Assembly (NCBI GenBank): GCA_049970695.1
Contig: JBMFML010000006.1
Span: 1-64,000, forward strand
Direction: 5' to 3'
DNA length: 64,000 bases
Source of the DNA: UBA285 sp049970695
Lineage (GTDB): Archaea > Thermoproteota > Thermoprotei_A > Sulfolobales > Desulfurococcaceae
The notes under the pieces are model-generated. The model did no database searches, was not told the origin of the DNA, and saw only the letters and a program-made list of their open reading frames with translations. Below, piece after piece: positions 1 to 8,147 of this stretch (position 1 is its first letter; the number at the start of each line of letters is the position of its first letter). Position numbers and translations under genes: made by a program.

Positions 1-69
1 CCACGGGCCTCGCTCTCAACATCCTGCACACAATACAGTGGAATGAAGCAGAAAAAGGATTCTAGGCTG

Positions 70-633
70 TTACGAGGAGAGCTCTGCAAGCAGCTCCATT
101 GCCTCTTTCGCGAACTTGAGGACCGCCTCGAACTCGCTCCTGATGTATTCCTCTATTTTGTCGTACTCTCCGGCCGCGTAGAGAATGGGGACGTCCCTGC
201 CCGTGGCTTTGGATTCCTTCATGAACTTGTCTACGAGCTTGCTGTAGTCCTGGAAGCGGCACTTATTGGCCAAGAGGGCCGCGTGCTTCAGGTCGATGAA
301 GGGCTTTTCGTGCAGAACCTTCCACAGGGGCTTTGAGACGAGCCCATAAAGCCTTGCCCGCTCATAGAGGAACATGATGTCGTAGAGCACGTTCAAGCCC
401 ACGGGCACGAAAGTAAAGGGCCCCTCGAAGAAGCTGGAGGCCTCTAGGAACTCCTTGATCATCTCCTTCTCGTTGCCGTACTCCCACACTTTCATTATTC
501 GCAAGTCCCCGACCTTATCAAGATTGTCAGTGAGCCTAACGTACTGTATCGTGATGACTTGGTGAAGGAGTGGTTCAACGCCCGTGGTCTCAATGTCGAA
601 GTAGTAGAGCGGCAAGCCGCGCCACCCATTCAT
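70..633 (-). CDS. DEDD-superfamily (RNase H-like) 3'-5' exonuclease domain protein
   Basis: A 187-residue protein that opens with the classic ExoI motif FDIETTG (residues 12-18) of DnaQ/RNase H-like exonucleases. A second segment, GLNVLYDIMFLYERA, matches the ExoII N-x3-(F/Y)D pattern, and a late DYSKLVDKF stretch may carry the third acidic site. An upstream in-frame ATG at 717 would add 28 residues of low-complexity sequence, but a TATA-like element lies 25 nt above 633, so I place the start at 633 on a leaderless transcript. It stands alone on the minus strand. Substrate (DNA or RNA) cannot be told. A T-run at about 51-55 (minus sense) follows the stop and may end transcription. Confidence 0.75.
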   Translation of the reverse strand: MNGWRGLPLYYFDIETTGVEPLLHQVITIQYVRLTDNLDKVGDLRIMKVWEYGNEKEMIKEFLEASSFFEGPFTFVPVGLNVLYDIMFLYERARLYGLVSKPLWKVLHEKPFIDLKHAALLANKCRFQDYSKLVDKFMKESKATGRDVPILYAAGEYDKIEEYIRSEFEAVLKFAKEAMELLAELSS

Positions 634-653
634 GTGGGACTGAGTACTCAAGG

Positions 654-662
654 ATAATATAG
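654..662 (-). promoter_or_regulatory. TATA element of the DEDD exonuclease gene
   Basis: The minus strand reads CTATATTATC here, centred about 25 nt from the ATG at 633. That spacing fits a leaderless archaeal transcript and decides the choice of start. Confidence 0.5.
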
Positions 663-812
663 GCACTATAAGGCCCGGTCTTGGGCCGCCTCGTTCAGCC
701 CCTGTGCACATCACCACTAGGCTGCAATGGAATGTAGACCCTGCAAACTCGATAGATCGCTCATGGAGACCATTAAAACACGCATATCATAAACTAAGTC
801 CAAACACAATGT

Positions 813-835
813 AAAAAAGGCTTGGCACTGCCAAG
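813..835 (-). terminator. Hairpin plus T-tract terminator of the surface-protein gene
   Basis: Positions 821-835 read CTTGGCACTGCCAAG, a perfect 7-bp inverted repeat with a one-base centre. On the minus strand it is followed at once by CC and six T residues (818-813). It sits 11 nt past the stop codon of the 846-2690 gene, as expected for an intrinsic-like terminator. Confidence 0.7.
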
Positions 836-845
836 AGAGGCTATT

Positions 846-2690
846 TCAGGGGCTTTTCAGCACGAGCGTTACCACTTGCTCTGCGCGGGTTTCAGGCACC
901 TCCGGGCTGCTGGAGCTGTTGACGAGCTCTAGTACTAGTACCAGGTAGCTCGCTGCGCCCCGCTCGCAGTAGCCTGTGAAGTAGATGTACACAGTCTCGC
1001 CGGGCTCTAGGGGCCTGGTCCAGCTCGTTGAAGGAGAGAGCACGCTGCCGCTGCTGACTACTATGGGCTCTGTGAGCGCGCGGCCGCTCGCGTCCACGAG
1101 GTATATCCTTCCCGTTAAGCCGCTGACTGCGCTGAGCTCCGTGCTCAGCTTTAGCCTGGCTACTGCGGGAGCTGCGTTCATGTTCGAGGCGTTGGCGGCT
1201 ATGAAGCCAAACGACTTGAGCTGCGCGCTCGGCACGGGCACTGCGGCCCTCGCCACTGAAGAGGCCTCGCGGGAGTCTACGCTAATTGAGAGGTCTTTGT
1301 TGACTACTCTAATAACGCCGCCTAAGCCAACGCCCTCGGTGAGGTTGTAGACAAGCGCGTCTAGGCCTAGTCCGAGGTAGCTAATGTTTAGCATTGTCCC
1401 GGCCTCCAGGCTGGCGTAGGGGAGCACTATTGGATCGCCGGTCGAGGCAGTGGAGTAAAGGAGCTCTCCGCTACTGCTCCGCAGCTCAACCAAGTACCCT
1501 GGGGGCACGCCCTCAATCCTGATTCTGAGGTTGTCGAGGGAGGATGTGAGGTAGGCTGCTTGGTAGCACACGCCCTGAGATCCGCCGCCATCGGCACCTA
1601 TTGCCAGCAGCCCCAGCCACGTAACGCCGGGAGTTCCGGGCAGCTGAATGGTCCCGGTTATAGAGGCCAGTTCGTTGAGCGACTCGTCAAGCAGAGTCGC
1701 GTTTATTGTGAAGGTGTTTGGGCTCTCCCCCTTAATCCATATTGCTAAGTAGTACCAGGAGCCTACTTTGACTCCGCCGGGTATGGGCGCGGGGCTTGCT
1801 ATGGCCTTCGTGGCAGCACCCGTCTGCGTGCTGTAGTCGTAGTCTTCGAGCGTTAAGTAGGCCTCGCTCTCGCTAGTGGCGTTAATGCCGACAATGGCGA
1901 CGGTCTCCTTGGGAGCGTCCTTCTCGTCTTTGAAGTTGAAGTAGACTCCGACGCCCCACTTTGCTGGAAGCGTGCCGAGGAGCTGCATTTTTGTCAGTAG
2001 CCACACGCCGCTACTCAGGTTCGCCTCAACTGGCTCGACGTAGTAGGCAAAGCCCAGGCCCTCAAACGTCGTGCCGCTGTTCATATCTACTAATATTACG
2101 CCGCAGGCGCTCTGCTCCAGTCTGGCGTATACAGCTACCCACTTGCTGAGGTCGTTGAGCAAGTTGTTCGGGTACTCTACTACGGCACCTACTAGCGTGG
2201 TATTGTAGAAGGGCTTGGTGTTTCTGAGGTGCTTAAACAAGTAGGTAGAAACTGTGAACACGAATGAGTAGTCTCCGGCGCTGGTCTTCAAAACCCCTCT
2301 GTACGCCTTGCCGAGCTTGAAGCACTCGCTTGAAATGACTGCCCTCAGCTTGAACGCGCCGCCGGGGTAGAGGCGCGTGCCTGCTTCTCTGGCATCCACG
2401 TACTTAATGCAGCTACTAGTAGAGCCCGCCGACGTGACGTCTATTGAAACCGGCTCCTCCAGGTACAAGTCCACGCCCTTGACTACGAGGGGCTGCCCTC
2501 TTTCGTGCCTCACAACAAGCTCTAGCACCGCGTCGCGAGTCCAGGGGTCTACCGGGGAGTCTACGTGTATGAGGAGGCTCGGGGCGGAGCCGACTACGCC
2601 TGCGTGAATGAGCAGCGATCCCGCTACCACGGCTAGGACTAGTGCGAAGGCTATGAAAGACAATACCGCAATAAAGCTCGGAGCGGCCAT
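846..2690 (-). CDS. Membrane-anchored surface protein with LamG/concanavalin-like domain
   Basis: A 614-residue protein with one N-terminal hydrophobic segment (about residues 5-31, no charged residues) and an otherwise extracellular-looking Ser/Thr/Gly-rich body. Residues about 225-395 (from SGVWLLTKMQLLG to SLDNLRIRIEG) have the alternating strand pattern of a LamG/concanavalin A-like jelly roll, including the closing D-N-[LIV]-x-[LIV] strand. The rest looks like beta-sandwich repeats. The start ATG has GGGG nearby and a TATA-like GGTATATTAG at 2731-2740 upstream. The role may be S-layer or pilin-like adhesion or glycan binding. I do not recognise a named family. Confidence 0.7.
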   Translation of the reverse strand: MAAPSFIAVLSFIAFALVLAVVAGSLLIHAGVVGSAPSLLIHVDSPVDPWTRDAVLELVVRHERGQPLVVKGVDLYLEEPVSIDVTSAGSTSSCIKYVDAREAGTRLYPGGAFKLRAVISSECFKLGKAYRGVLKTSAGDYSFVFTVSTYLFKHLRNTKPFYNTTLVGAVVEYPNNLLNDLSKWVAVYARLEQSACGVILVDMNSGTTFEGLGFAYYVEPVEANLSSGVWLLTKMQLLGTLPAKWGVGVYFNFKDEKDAPKETVAIVGINATSESEAYLTLEDYDYSTQTGAATKAIASPAPIPGGVKVGSWYYLAIWIKGESPNTFTINATLLDESLNELASITGTIQLPGTPGVTWLGLLAIGADGGGSQGVCYQAAYLTSSLDNLRIRIEGVPPGYLVELRSSSGELLYSTASTGDPIVLPYASLEAGTMLNISYLGLGLDALVYNLTEGVGLGGVIRVVNKDLSISVDSREASSVARAAVPVPSAQLKSFGFIAANASNMNAAPAVARLKLSTELSAVSGLTGRIYLVDASGRALTEPIVVSSGSVLSPSTSWTRPLEPGETVYIYFTGYCERGAASYLVLVLELVNSSSSPEVPETRAEQVVTLVLKSP

Positions 2691-2810
2691 GACAGCCCCG
2701 TGCCCATGTAGTGATTTCCGTGTGCAGGCTAATATACCGCAACCAGCGGTTTTCGAGAACGAGAAGGCCCAAGCTCGAAGGAGCGCTTAATTAAGGGCTC
2801 TGACCAGACT

Positions 2811-2827
2811 CGAGCCCTGGGGGCTCG
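2811..2827. repeat. Short inverted repeat abutting a start codon
   Basis: CGAGCCC-TGG-GGGCTCG is a perfect 7-bp inverted repeat with a 3-nt loop that ends on the base before the TTG start at 2828. Any mRNA beginning upstream would fold here and could hide the start. Nothing else is clear in 2691-2827 apart from promoter-like AT elements (2731-2740 for the minus gene, TTAATTAA at 2787-2794). Confidence 0.4.
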
Positions 2828-3031
2828 TTGATAGTGCTCATCAGGAAGGAGAGGCCCGGTGCCTACAGAGTCTACGTGTGGTCCGGGCAGGCCTACGCGC
2901 TTGGCTCTTACAGCAACGTCAAAGTGCTCATAGACGAGAAGGAGCCCGAGGAGTTCGACGAGCTCTACTTAGAGGCCGCTAGAGTCAAGTACGTCAAGGA
3001 AAAAGAAGAAGTCCACGTGTACACTAGGTAG
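2828..3031 (+). CDS. Small conserved-looking hypothetical protein
   Basis: 67 residues, charged (lysine/glutamate-rich C-terminal half), no membrane segment and no motif I recognise. Codon use (AGG, GAG, TAC) resembles the neighbours, which supports its being a real gene. It starts at TTG 2828, with GTG 2834 as an alternative. The stop lies 3 nt from the stop of the convergent epimerase gene. Confidence 0.55.
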   Translation: MIVLIRKERPGAYRVYVWSGQAYALGSYSNVKVLIDEKEPEEFDELYLEAARVKYVKEKEEVHVYTR

Positions 3032-3034
3032 GGC

Positions 3035-3979
3035 CTAAGGACTCCCGCAGTAGTACTCAATGAGCTCCGAAATCCCCTCTCTGAGGCCTACTCTGGGCTC
3101 AAAGCCCAAGATCCTCCTGGCTTTTGACACGTCTGCCAGGCTCACTCTTATGTCGCCTGGCCTCGGCTTCTCGTAAATGGGCTCGGCCCTCAAACCAGCC
3201 AGCTCGATGACGAGCCTCGCCAAGTCGAGTATCCTAGTGGGTACTCCGGTGCCGGCGTTGAAGACCTCGCCCCAAGGCTCCTTCTCTACTACGAGCTCTA
3301 CAAACCTCGAGAAGTCGCTGACGTGTATGAAGTCCCTCACCTGGAGCCCGTCTCCGTATATCACTGGGGGTTCTCCGCGGCAGGCCCTCTCAACGAACTT
3401 CGTAACGACGCCCGCGTAGGGGCCCGTCTGCCCAACTCCATAGACGTTAAAGGGCCTGACAATGACGTACTTCAAGCCAAGCCTCCCGTAGAAGTTAATG
3501 ACCGCCTCGCCGAGGGCCTTGCTCAGGCCATAGGGCGAAGCCGGGCTTACTGGGTGGTCTTCGGGTATTGGTACTCTGACCGGGTCTCCGTAGACTGCCG
3601 CCGAGCTTATGTATATGACTGGCTTGCCGAGCTCGAGGCACGCGCTGGCGACCACGGCCGTGCCGCCAGCGTTGTTCGATACGTACTCGCCTGGCCTTTC
3701 AAAGGACTCTTCAACGCTTATGTAGGCGGCCGCGTGGATTACTAAGTCGCTCTTCGAGGCCTGCTCTCTGAAGGAGTACTTGTCTCTCACGTCTCCCCTG
3801 ACTACGCTGAGCCCCCGCTCCCTCAGCCTCTTCAGAGCTACTTCCGTAGAGCGCTCGAGCGAATCGAATACTATGGGCTCAAAGCCCCTCTCGTAGAGGT
3901 GTATGGCGAGGTTGTGCCCTATGAAGCCGGCACCGCCGGTTACCAAGACTCTCAGAGCGCGTTCACCGCGCCATTCCAT
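3035..3979 (-). CDS. NAD-dependent nucleotide-sugar epimerase/dehydratase (GalE-like SDR)
   Basis: 315 residues of an extended short-chain dehydrogenase. The Rossmann motif VTGGAGFIG is near the N terminus, followed by a sugar-nucleotide catalytic set: S-S-A-A-V-Y-G-D, then Y-x3-K (YGLSK), and the RPFNVYG strand typical of UDP-glucose 4-epimerases. It probably interconverts UDP-sugars for cell-surface glycans or protein glycosylation. An ATG 22 codons upstream (4045) is possible, but the ATG at 3979 lies about 26 nt below a perfect TATA box (GCTTATAAG, 4001-4009), so a leaderless start here is preferred. Exact substrate is not determined. Confidence 0.88.
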   Translation of the reverse strand: MEWRGERALRVLVTGGAGFIGHNLAIHLYERGFEPIVFDSLERSTEVALKRLRERGLSVVRGDVRDKYSFREQASKSDLVIHAAAYISVEESFERPGEYVSNNAGGTAVVASACLELGKPVIYISSAAVYGDPVRVPIPEDHPVSPASPYGLSKALGEAVINFYGRLGLKYVIVRPFNVYGVGQTGPYAGVVTKFVERACRGEPPVIYGDGLQVRDFIHVSDFSRFVELVVEKEPWGEVFNAGTGVPTRILDLARLVIELAGLRAEPIYEKPRPGDIRVSLADVSKARRILGFEPRVGLREGISELIEYYCGSP

Positions 3980-4000
3980 GGTTGGTGGTGCGAAGGCGGA

Positions 4001-4010
4001 GCTTATAAGT
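4001..4010 (-). promoter_or_regulatory. TATA box of the epimerase gene
   Basis: ACTTATAAGC on the minus strand, centred about 26 nt upstream of the ATG at 3979. It supports a leaderless mRNA. Confidence 0.6.
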
Positions 4011-4120
4011 AGGCAGGAGCGCTGCGCCGTTGAAGAGACCTGCACTCCCCCTCTCTCCCAGCAAACAAGTCCGCGTAACCTCGCGCGTCTCGATTATCAT
4101 AGCGGGGGCTGCCCACGGAA

Positions 4121-4131
4121 AAGCATATAGG
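4121..4131 (+). promoter_or_regulatory. TATA element of the box C/D RNA gene
   Basis: AAGCATATAGG on the plus strand, centred near 4127. Counting 25-26 nt puts the transcription start at about 4152, five bases before box C of the RNA. Confidence 0.6.
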
Positions 4132-4151
4132 CTGGTGGTGCCTGGGTTAGG

Positions 4152-4208
4152 AGTTGGTGAAGAGACCGCCAGTGCCTGAGTTGTGATGAGTAAACAGTCT
4201 GCTGACGC
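4152..4208 (+). ncRNA. Box C/D sRNA (rRNA 2'-O-methylation guide)
   Basis: The layout is fully symmetrical: box C GTGAAGA (4157-4163), 12-nt guide (4164-4175), box D' CTGA (4176-4179), 3-nt spacer, box C' GTGATGA (4183-4189), 12-nt guide GTAAACAGTCTG (4190-4201), box D CTGA (4202-4205). The D guide is the complement of CAGACTGTTTAC, which matches the conserved GACTGTTTAc-AAAAACA stretch of 23S rRNA (domain IV, about E. coli 1760-1775, from memory). The fifth base from box D pairs with the C of GACTG, predicting Cm there. I recognise no target for the D' guide (predicted target GCACTGGCGGTC). Box C has one mismatch. The TATA spacing agrees. Confidence 0.8.
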
Positions 4209-4480
4209 CTCAGCAGCGAGCCGGCAGCTACCCGCGCCAGTAGAAACCTTGCAGGAAAAACCGCTCTCCGCGACTCGGCTGGGACGGTGAGGGGCCCTTA
4301 GACGACTTTTAAATAGCTGCTATGAGCAACCGTTGTACCGCTCTTAACTCAGCTCAGCTGGCGAGCCGGGCTCCTCGAAAAGCTTGGCCGCAGTTCTTTG
4401 ATTGAGGCGCTTTAGAGCAATAAATGCTGTTAAGGGTGCCGAGCTCCGCGGGGTAGGTCTGGAAAGCCGCGAACGGAGAA
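4209..4480. other. Intergenic stretch without a recognised gene
   Basis: Between the C/D RNA and the end of the M32 gene I see no convincing reading frame. There is a TATA-like CTTTTAAATAG at 4305-4315, usable on either strand, so an undetected small RNA cannot be excluded. A T5 run on the minus strand (4486-4482) just past the carboxypeptidase stop may serve as its terminator. Confidence 0.35.
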
Positions 4481-4496
4481 GAAAAATGGCTAGGCG

Positions 4497-5990
4497 CTAC
4501 TTGAGGTACTTCTCGACCAGGTACTCGACGAGGTGTTCCGGCTCGTACTCTACTCCGAGGGCCCTTCTCAAGAGCTCCTTGGGCGGGTATGTTGCGCCAT
4601 ACTTGTGTATCCTCTCCCTCTGCCACTCCTGCAGGGACTTGAAGTCCCCGGAGGCCACTCTCTCCCTCAGCTTGACTTCTCTCTCCATGGCGTGCTTCAT
4701 TGAGGCAGCGACTATGTTGCCGAGCGTGTATGTTGGGAAGTAGCCTATACTGCCCATGCTCCAGTGTATGTCCTGCAGCACTCCCTCGCTGTAGGTCCTA
4801 GGCCTGATGCCGAGGAGGTCTTCCATGTAGTTGTTCCAGAGCTCGGGGAGGTCTGAGACCTTCACTTCGCCTGCAAGCACCAGCTTTTCGAGCTCGGCTC
4901 TCAGCACTATGTGCATGTTGTAGGTTACTTCGTCCGCGTCTACGCGTATTAGGCTGGGCCTCACAGTGTTGAAGTAGTAGTACAGGTCTTCGGGCGCGTA
5001 GTTCCTGACGAAGTCCAGGTGCTCTCGCAGGAGCGGGTATACGAGCTCTGCAAACTCCCTGCTCCTGCCCACAACGTTCTCCCAGAACCTGCTCTGCCCC
5101 TCGTGGACGCCGAGGCTAGCGCCGTCGCCTATGGGAGTGTAGGAGAGGGCGGGGTCTATTTGCAGCTGGTAGAGGGCGTGGCCGAACTCGTGCATGACGG
5201 AGTACATTGTCCTCTTGAAGTCGACGCCCTCGTACCTAGTCGTTATCCTTACGTCGAAAATGCCCATGTCGATTGTAAATGGGTGTGCCGAGACGTCGAG
5301 CCTTCCGCGCCTGCCGAGGGGGTACCCGAGCATTTCGAGGATCTTCTTGTTCACGAGCTCCATTTTAGAGACGTCGTAGGCCTGCTTTTCCAGCGGGTGC
5401 TCTCTGGGGTACCTGCCCTGCGAGAGTACTCTCTCTATTATCCACTTGAGCTCTTTCTTCAAGTACCCGAGCACTCTGTCGACGTCCTCCGTCCTCAACC
5501 CCTCTTCGTAGAGGTCTAAGAGGGCGTCGTACGGGTGCTTCTCCCAGCCGAGGTAGTCTGCCGCCTTCCTAGACAAGTCGAATATCTTCTCGAGGTACGG
5601 CTTGAAGGCGTCAAAGTCGTTCTTGGCCTTCGCCTCTCTCCAGACAACCATGGCTTCCTGCGTCACCTTGGCCCTCTCAGCCACGAGCCACGGTGGAAGC
5701 GCCTTGGCTATCCTTATCTGGCGCTTCAAGACCCTCACAACGCCGCGCTCGTAGTCGTTGAGGCCCTCGATCTTATCGGCCTTCTCAACCAGCTCCACGA
5801 ACTCCGGCCTCAAGAGGAGCTGCTGGTGGAGGAGGCTGAGCTCGGCTCTAGCCACGGCCCTGTCGCGAACGCCCTCCACGGGCATGTACGTCTCGCTGTC
5901 CCACGACATCAAGGCCATTGCATGGCTAAGTGCCCAGACCACCCGGTACTTCTCGAGGATCTCCTTCACAACGGGGTTTTCGAAGACCAA
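4497..5990 (-). CDS. Thermostable carboxypeptidase, M32 (Taq) family
   Basis: 497 residues, the normal length for M32 metallo-carboxypeptidases. The zinc site HEFGH lies at about residues 267-271 (in VMHEFGHALYQ). Other family hallmarks are MSWDSETYMP near the start, HPFTIDMG-x3-DVRITTRY before the zinc site, and HEGQSRFWEN after it. It removes C-terminal amino acids from peptides in the cytoplasm, broad specificity except proline in characterised relatives. The ATG at 5990 has a TATA-like GATATATTTG (6025-6034, minus sense) upstream. Monocistronic, divergent from the NAD(P)HX repair gene. Confidence 0.93.
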   Translation of the reverse strand: MVFENPVVKEILEKYRVVWALSHAMALMSWDSETYMPVEGVRDRAVARAELSLLHQQLLLRPEFVELVEKADKIEGLNDYERGVVRVLKRQIRIAKALPPWLVAERAKVTQEAMVVWREAKAKNDFDAFKPYLEKIFDLSRKAADYLGWEKHPYDALLDLYEEGLRTEDVDRVLGYLKKELKWIIERVLSQGRYPREHPLEKQAYDVSKMELVNKKILEMLGYPLGRRGRLDVSAHPFTIDMGIFDVRITTRYEGVDFKRTMYSVMHEFGHALYQLQIDPALSYTPIGDGASLGVHEGQSRFWENVVGRSREFAELVYPLLREHLDFVRNYAPEDLYYYFNTVRPSLIRVDADEVTYNMHIVLRAELEKLVLAGEVKVSDLPELWNNYMEDLLGIRPRTYSEGVLQDIHWSMGSIGYFPTYTLGNIVAASMKHAMEREVKLRERVASGDFKSLQEWQRERIHKYGATYPPKELLRRALGVEYEPEHLVEYLVEKYLK

Positions 5991-6023
5991 GGGCCGCCCC
6001 CAAGCGCTTAGAGTAGGCCCTGC

Positions 6024-6035
6024 AAATATATCCCT
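6024..6035. promoter_or_regulatory. Shared TATA-like element between divergent genes
   Basis: AAATATATCC lies between the M32 gene (start 5990) and the nnr gene (start 6063), with about 25 nt to a possible start site on each side. The TATATA core is nearly symmetric, so it may serve both directions. Confidence 0.4.
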
Positions 6036-6062
6036 TACAGCCTATGCTACACGGGGGCCTGC

Positions 6063-7661
6063 TTGCCGGGCTACGAGTACAGGGTCTGCAGCGTAGAGGA
6101 GATGAAGAAGATAGACGAGGAGGCTGGGAAGCGGGGCATAGACCACTTGCTCTTAATGGAGGACGCGGGGACGGCCGTCTATTACGTGGTGGCACGCGAG
6201 CTGGGTGTCCGCGGAAAGAAGTTCGTCGTCGTTGCTGGAACGGGAAATAATGGTGGAGACGCGCTAGTAGCCGCTCGCAGGCTCTACTCGGCTGGCGGGC
6301 TCGTAAAGGCCTTCGTTATTGGAGACCCAGCGAAGTACAAGTACCCGGCGAACAAGGCGTACGAGGCCGCCATATCCGTGGGGCTTGGCGTCGAGGTCGT
6401 GAGAGACGAGGCGGATCTCGCCAAGCTCGAAGAAGCCCTCAAGAACTGCGACGCCGTCGTAGTCGGACTAATAGGAATAGGCTTGAAGGGCGAGGTGACG
6501 GGCCTCTACAGGAGGGTCATAGAGCTCGTGAACTCTGCGGGGAAGCCCGTGGTCAGCGTTGACATACCATCAGGCGTGGACGGGAACAACGGGCTCGTGA
6601 GAGGCGTTGCCGTGAAGTCCACGTACACAGTCACCTTCGGGCTGCCCAAGTACGGGAACATCCTCTACCCCGGCTATTACTACTGTGGAAGGCTCTACGT
6701 CTCGAGGCTCTCCTACCCCCCAGACCTCCTGGCGAGCAGCGAGCCCGGAGTAGAGCTAAACGCCCCCGTGCCTATTCCCGAGAGAGTGCGCTGGGGGCAC
6801 AAGGGCACTTTTGGTAAAATGCTCGCCGTGGCCGGCGCGAGGTACTACTACGGCGCCCCCTATTACACTTCCTACTCCTTCCTGAAGGCCGGCGGCGGCT
6901 ACTCGAGGCTGGCCGCGCCGCGCAGCATTGTCCCCGTGCTGGCTTCTAAGTGCAGCGAAGTAGTCTACCACCCAATGGACGAGACCGAGGAGGGCACGCT
7001 CGCCCTCTCGAGCTACGAGAAGATCTTGAAGATCGTCGAGGAGCACGGAATAGACATTGCAGTCCTGGGCCCAGGCACGTCGCTGAACAGCGAAACGCAG
7101 GAGCTCATCAGAATGCTCGCAGAGTCCATAGAGAAGCCGGTCATAATAGATGGAGACGGGCTGACGGCCGTCTCGGCAAACCCCGATGTGCTGAAAAAGA
7201 GGAAGGCTCCCACGGTGCTGACGCCCCACTTAGTCGAGTTCGCGAGGCTAACGGGGCTCAGCGTCAAGGAGGTGCAGGAGGACCCCGTTGGCTGCGTTAG
7301 GAGGGCTGCCCGCGAGCTGAACTCCTACGTAGTGCTAAAGGGGGCCCACTCGCTAATAGCCTACCCGAGCGGCCAAGTCTACGTAAACATGACTGGAAAC
7401 CCGGGCATGGCGAAGGCCGGCATGGGAGACGTGCTCAACGGCACTATAGCAGCCCTCTACGGAGTTGGGTTAAGGGACGTCGGGCTCGCCGCGAGAATGG
7501 GCGTGCTTGTCCATGGGCTCGCGGGAGACCTTGCTGCAGAAGACCTCGGCGAAGACGGGGTCACGCCAGAGGCCGTTCTCGAGCGCCTCTCAAAGGCCAT
7601 GAAGATACTGAGAGAAGACCCAGACTACGTGGTCTCCAAGTACATGCCAGTCGAAATCTAG
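6063..7661 (+). CDS. nnr: Bifunctional NAD(P)HX epimerase / ADP-dependent NAD(P)HX dehydratase
   Basis: 532 residues with two fused domains. Residues about 1-220 form the YjeF_N epimerase, with GTGNNGGDALVAARRL and VDIPSGVDG-x2-G. Residues about 240-520 form the ribokinase-like dehydratase, with GHKGTFGKMLAVAG, LGPGTS and NPGMAKAGMGDVLNG. Together they repair hydrated NADH/NADPH that forms quickly at high temperature. The TTG at 6063 follows a GGGGG run; the domain begins normally (EEMKKIDEEA), so little or no N terminus is missing. The usual GTGDVL of the dehydratase site reads GMGDVL here. Likely cotranscribed with the acetyltransferase 15 nt downstream. Confidence 0.94.
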   Translation: MPGYEYRVCSVEEMKKIDEEAGKRGIDHLLLMEDAGTAVYYVVARELGVRGKKFVVVAGTGNNGGDALVAARRLYSAGGLVKAFVIGDPAKYKYPANKAYEAAISVGLGVEVVRDEADLAKLEEALKNCDAVVVGLIGIGLKGEVTGLYRRVIELVNSAGKPVVSVDIPSGVDGNNGLVRGVAVKSTYTVTFGLPKYGNILYPGYYYCGRLYVSRLSYPPDLLASSEPGVELNAPVPIPERVRWGHKGTFGKMLAVAGARYYYGAPYYTSYSFLKAGGGYSRLAAPRSIVPVLASKCSEVVYHPMDETEEGTLALSSYEKILKIVEEHGIDIAVLGPGTSLNSETQELIRMLAESIEKPVIIDGDGLTAVSANPDVLKKRKAPTVLTPHLVEFARLTGLSVKEVQEDPVGCVRRAARELNSYVVLKGAHSLIAYPSGQVYVNMTGNPGMAKAGMGDVLNGTIAALYGVGLRDVGLAARMGVLVHGLAGDLAAEDLGEDGVTPEAVLERLSKAMKILREDPDYVVSKYMPVEI

Positions 7662-7676
7662 GCCGCGGGCTCCTCC

Positions 7677-8147
7677 ATGCCCGCCAACTCCACTAATACC
7701 TGCAGCGCTCAGAGAGTAGTTACCAGGGAGGCCGAGCCCCGCGACTTGGAGGGCGTTGCTGAGGTCGAAGAAGAGTGCTTTGACGAGGAAACCCGGTACC
7801 CGCGGTGGCTCTTCGAGGAGTACCTGAGGCTGGGTGCCGTATTCAGAGTTGCCCTCTGCAACGGTGTTTTGGTAGGCTACGTCGTCGCGAGACTAGAAGG
7901 CAGCGAGTGCCACGTAGACTCAATAGCAGTCAAGCCGGGCTTCAGAGGCAGGGGCATAGGCACTAGGCTGCTCAGCGAGGCGCTCGAAGAGTGCAAGAAG
8001 CGGGGGGCGCGCGCCGCGTACCTGGAAGTGGACGTGGAAAACCCCGCTGTAAAGCTCTACGAGAAGCTGGGATTTAGGATTGTGGGAGTAGTGAAGAACT
8101 ACTACGGCATTGGGAGAAACGCCTACGTGATGTACAGAGAGCTCTGA
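7677..8147 (+). CDS. GNAT N-acetyltransferase, RimI-like
   Basis: 156 residues. The GNAT acetyl-CoA signature R-G-R-G-I-G follows the VDSIAVKPGFRG strand, and the C-terminal NPAVKLYEKLGFRIVG-x2-KNYY segment is typical of RimI/Ard1 N-terminal protein acetyltransferases. It probably acetylates protein N termini. The first about 15 residues (start ATG 7677) precede the fold and may be disordered. It begins 15 nt after nnr on the same strand, and its end overlaps the tail of a convergent DUF973 gene by 25 nt. Confidence 0.85.
   Translation: MPANSTNTCSAQRVVTREAEPRDLEGVAEVEEECFDEETRYPRWLFEEYLRLGAVFRVALCNGVLVGYVVARLEGSECHVDSIAVKPGFRGRGIGTRLLSEALEECKKRGARAAYLEVDVENPAVKLYEKLGFRIVGVVKNYYGIGRNAYVMYREL

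Noticed and set aside
4354..4743. Reading frames on both strands in and beside the gap after the C/D RNA
   Set aside because: They run into the M32 gene in shadow frames and lack start signals and coding character.
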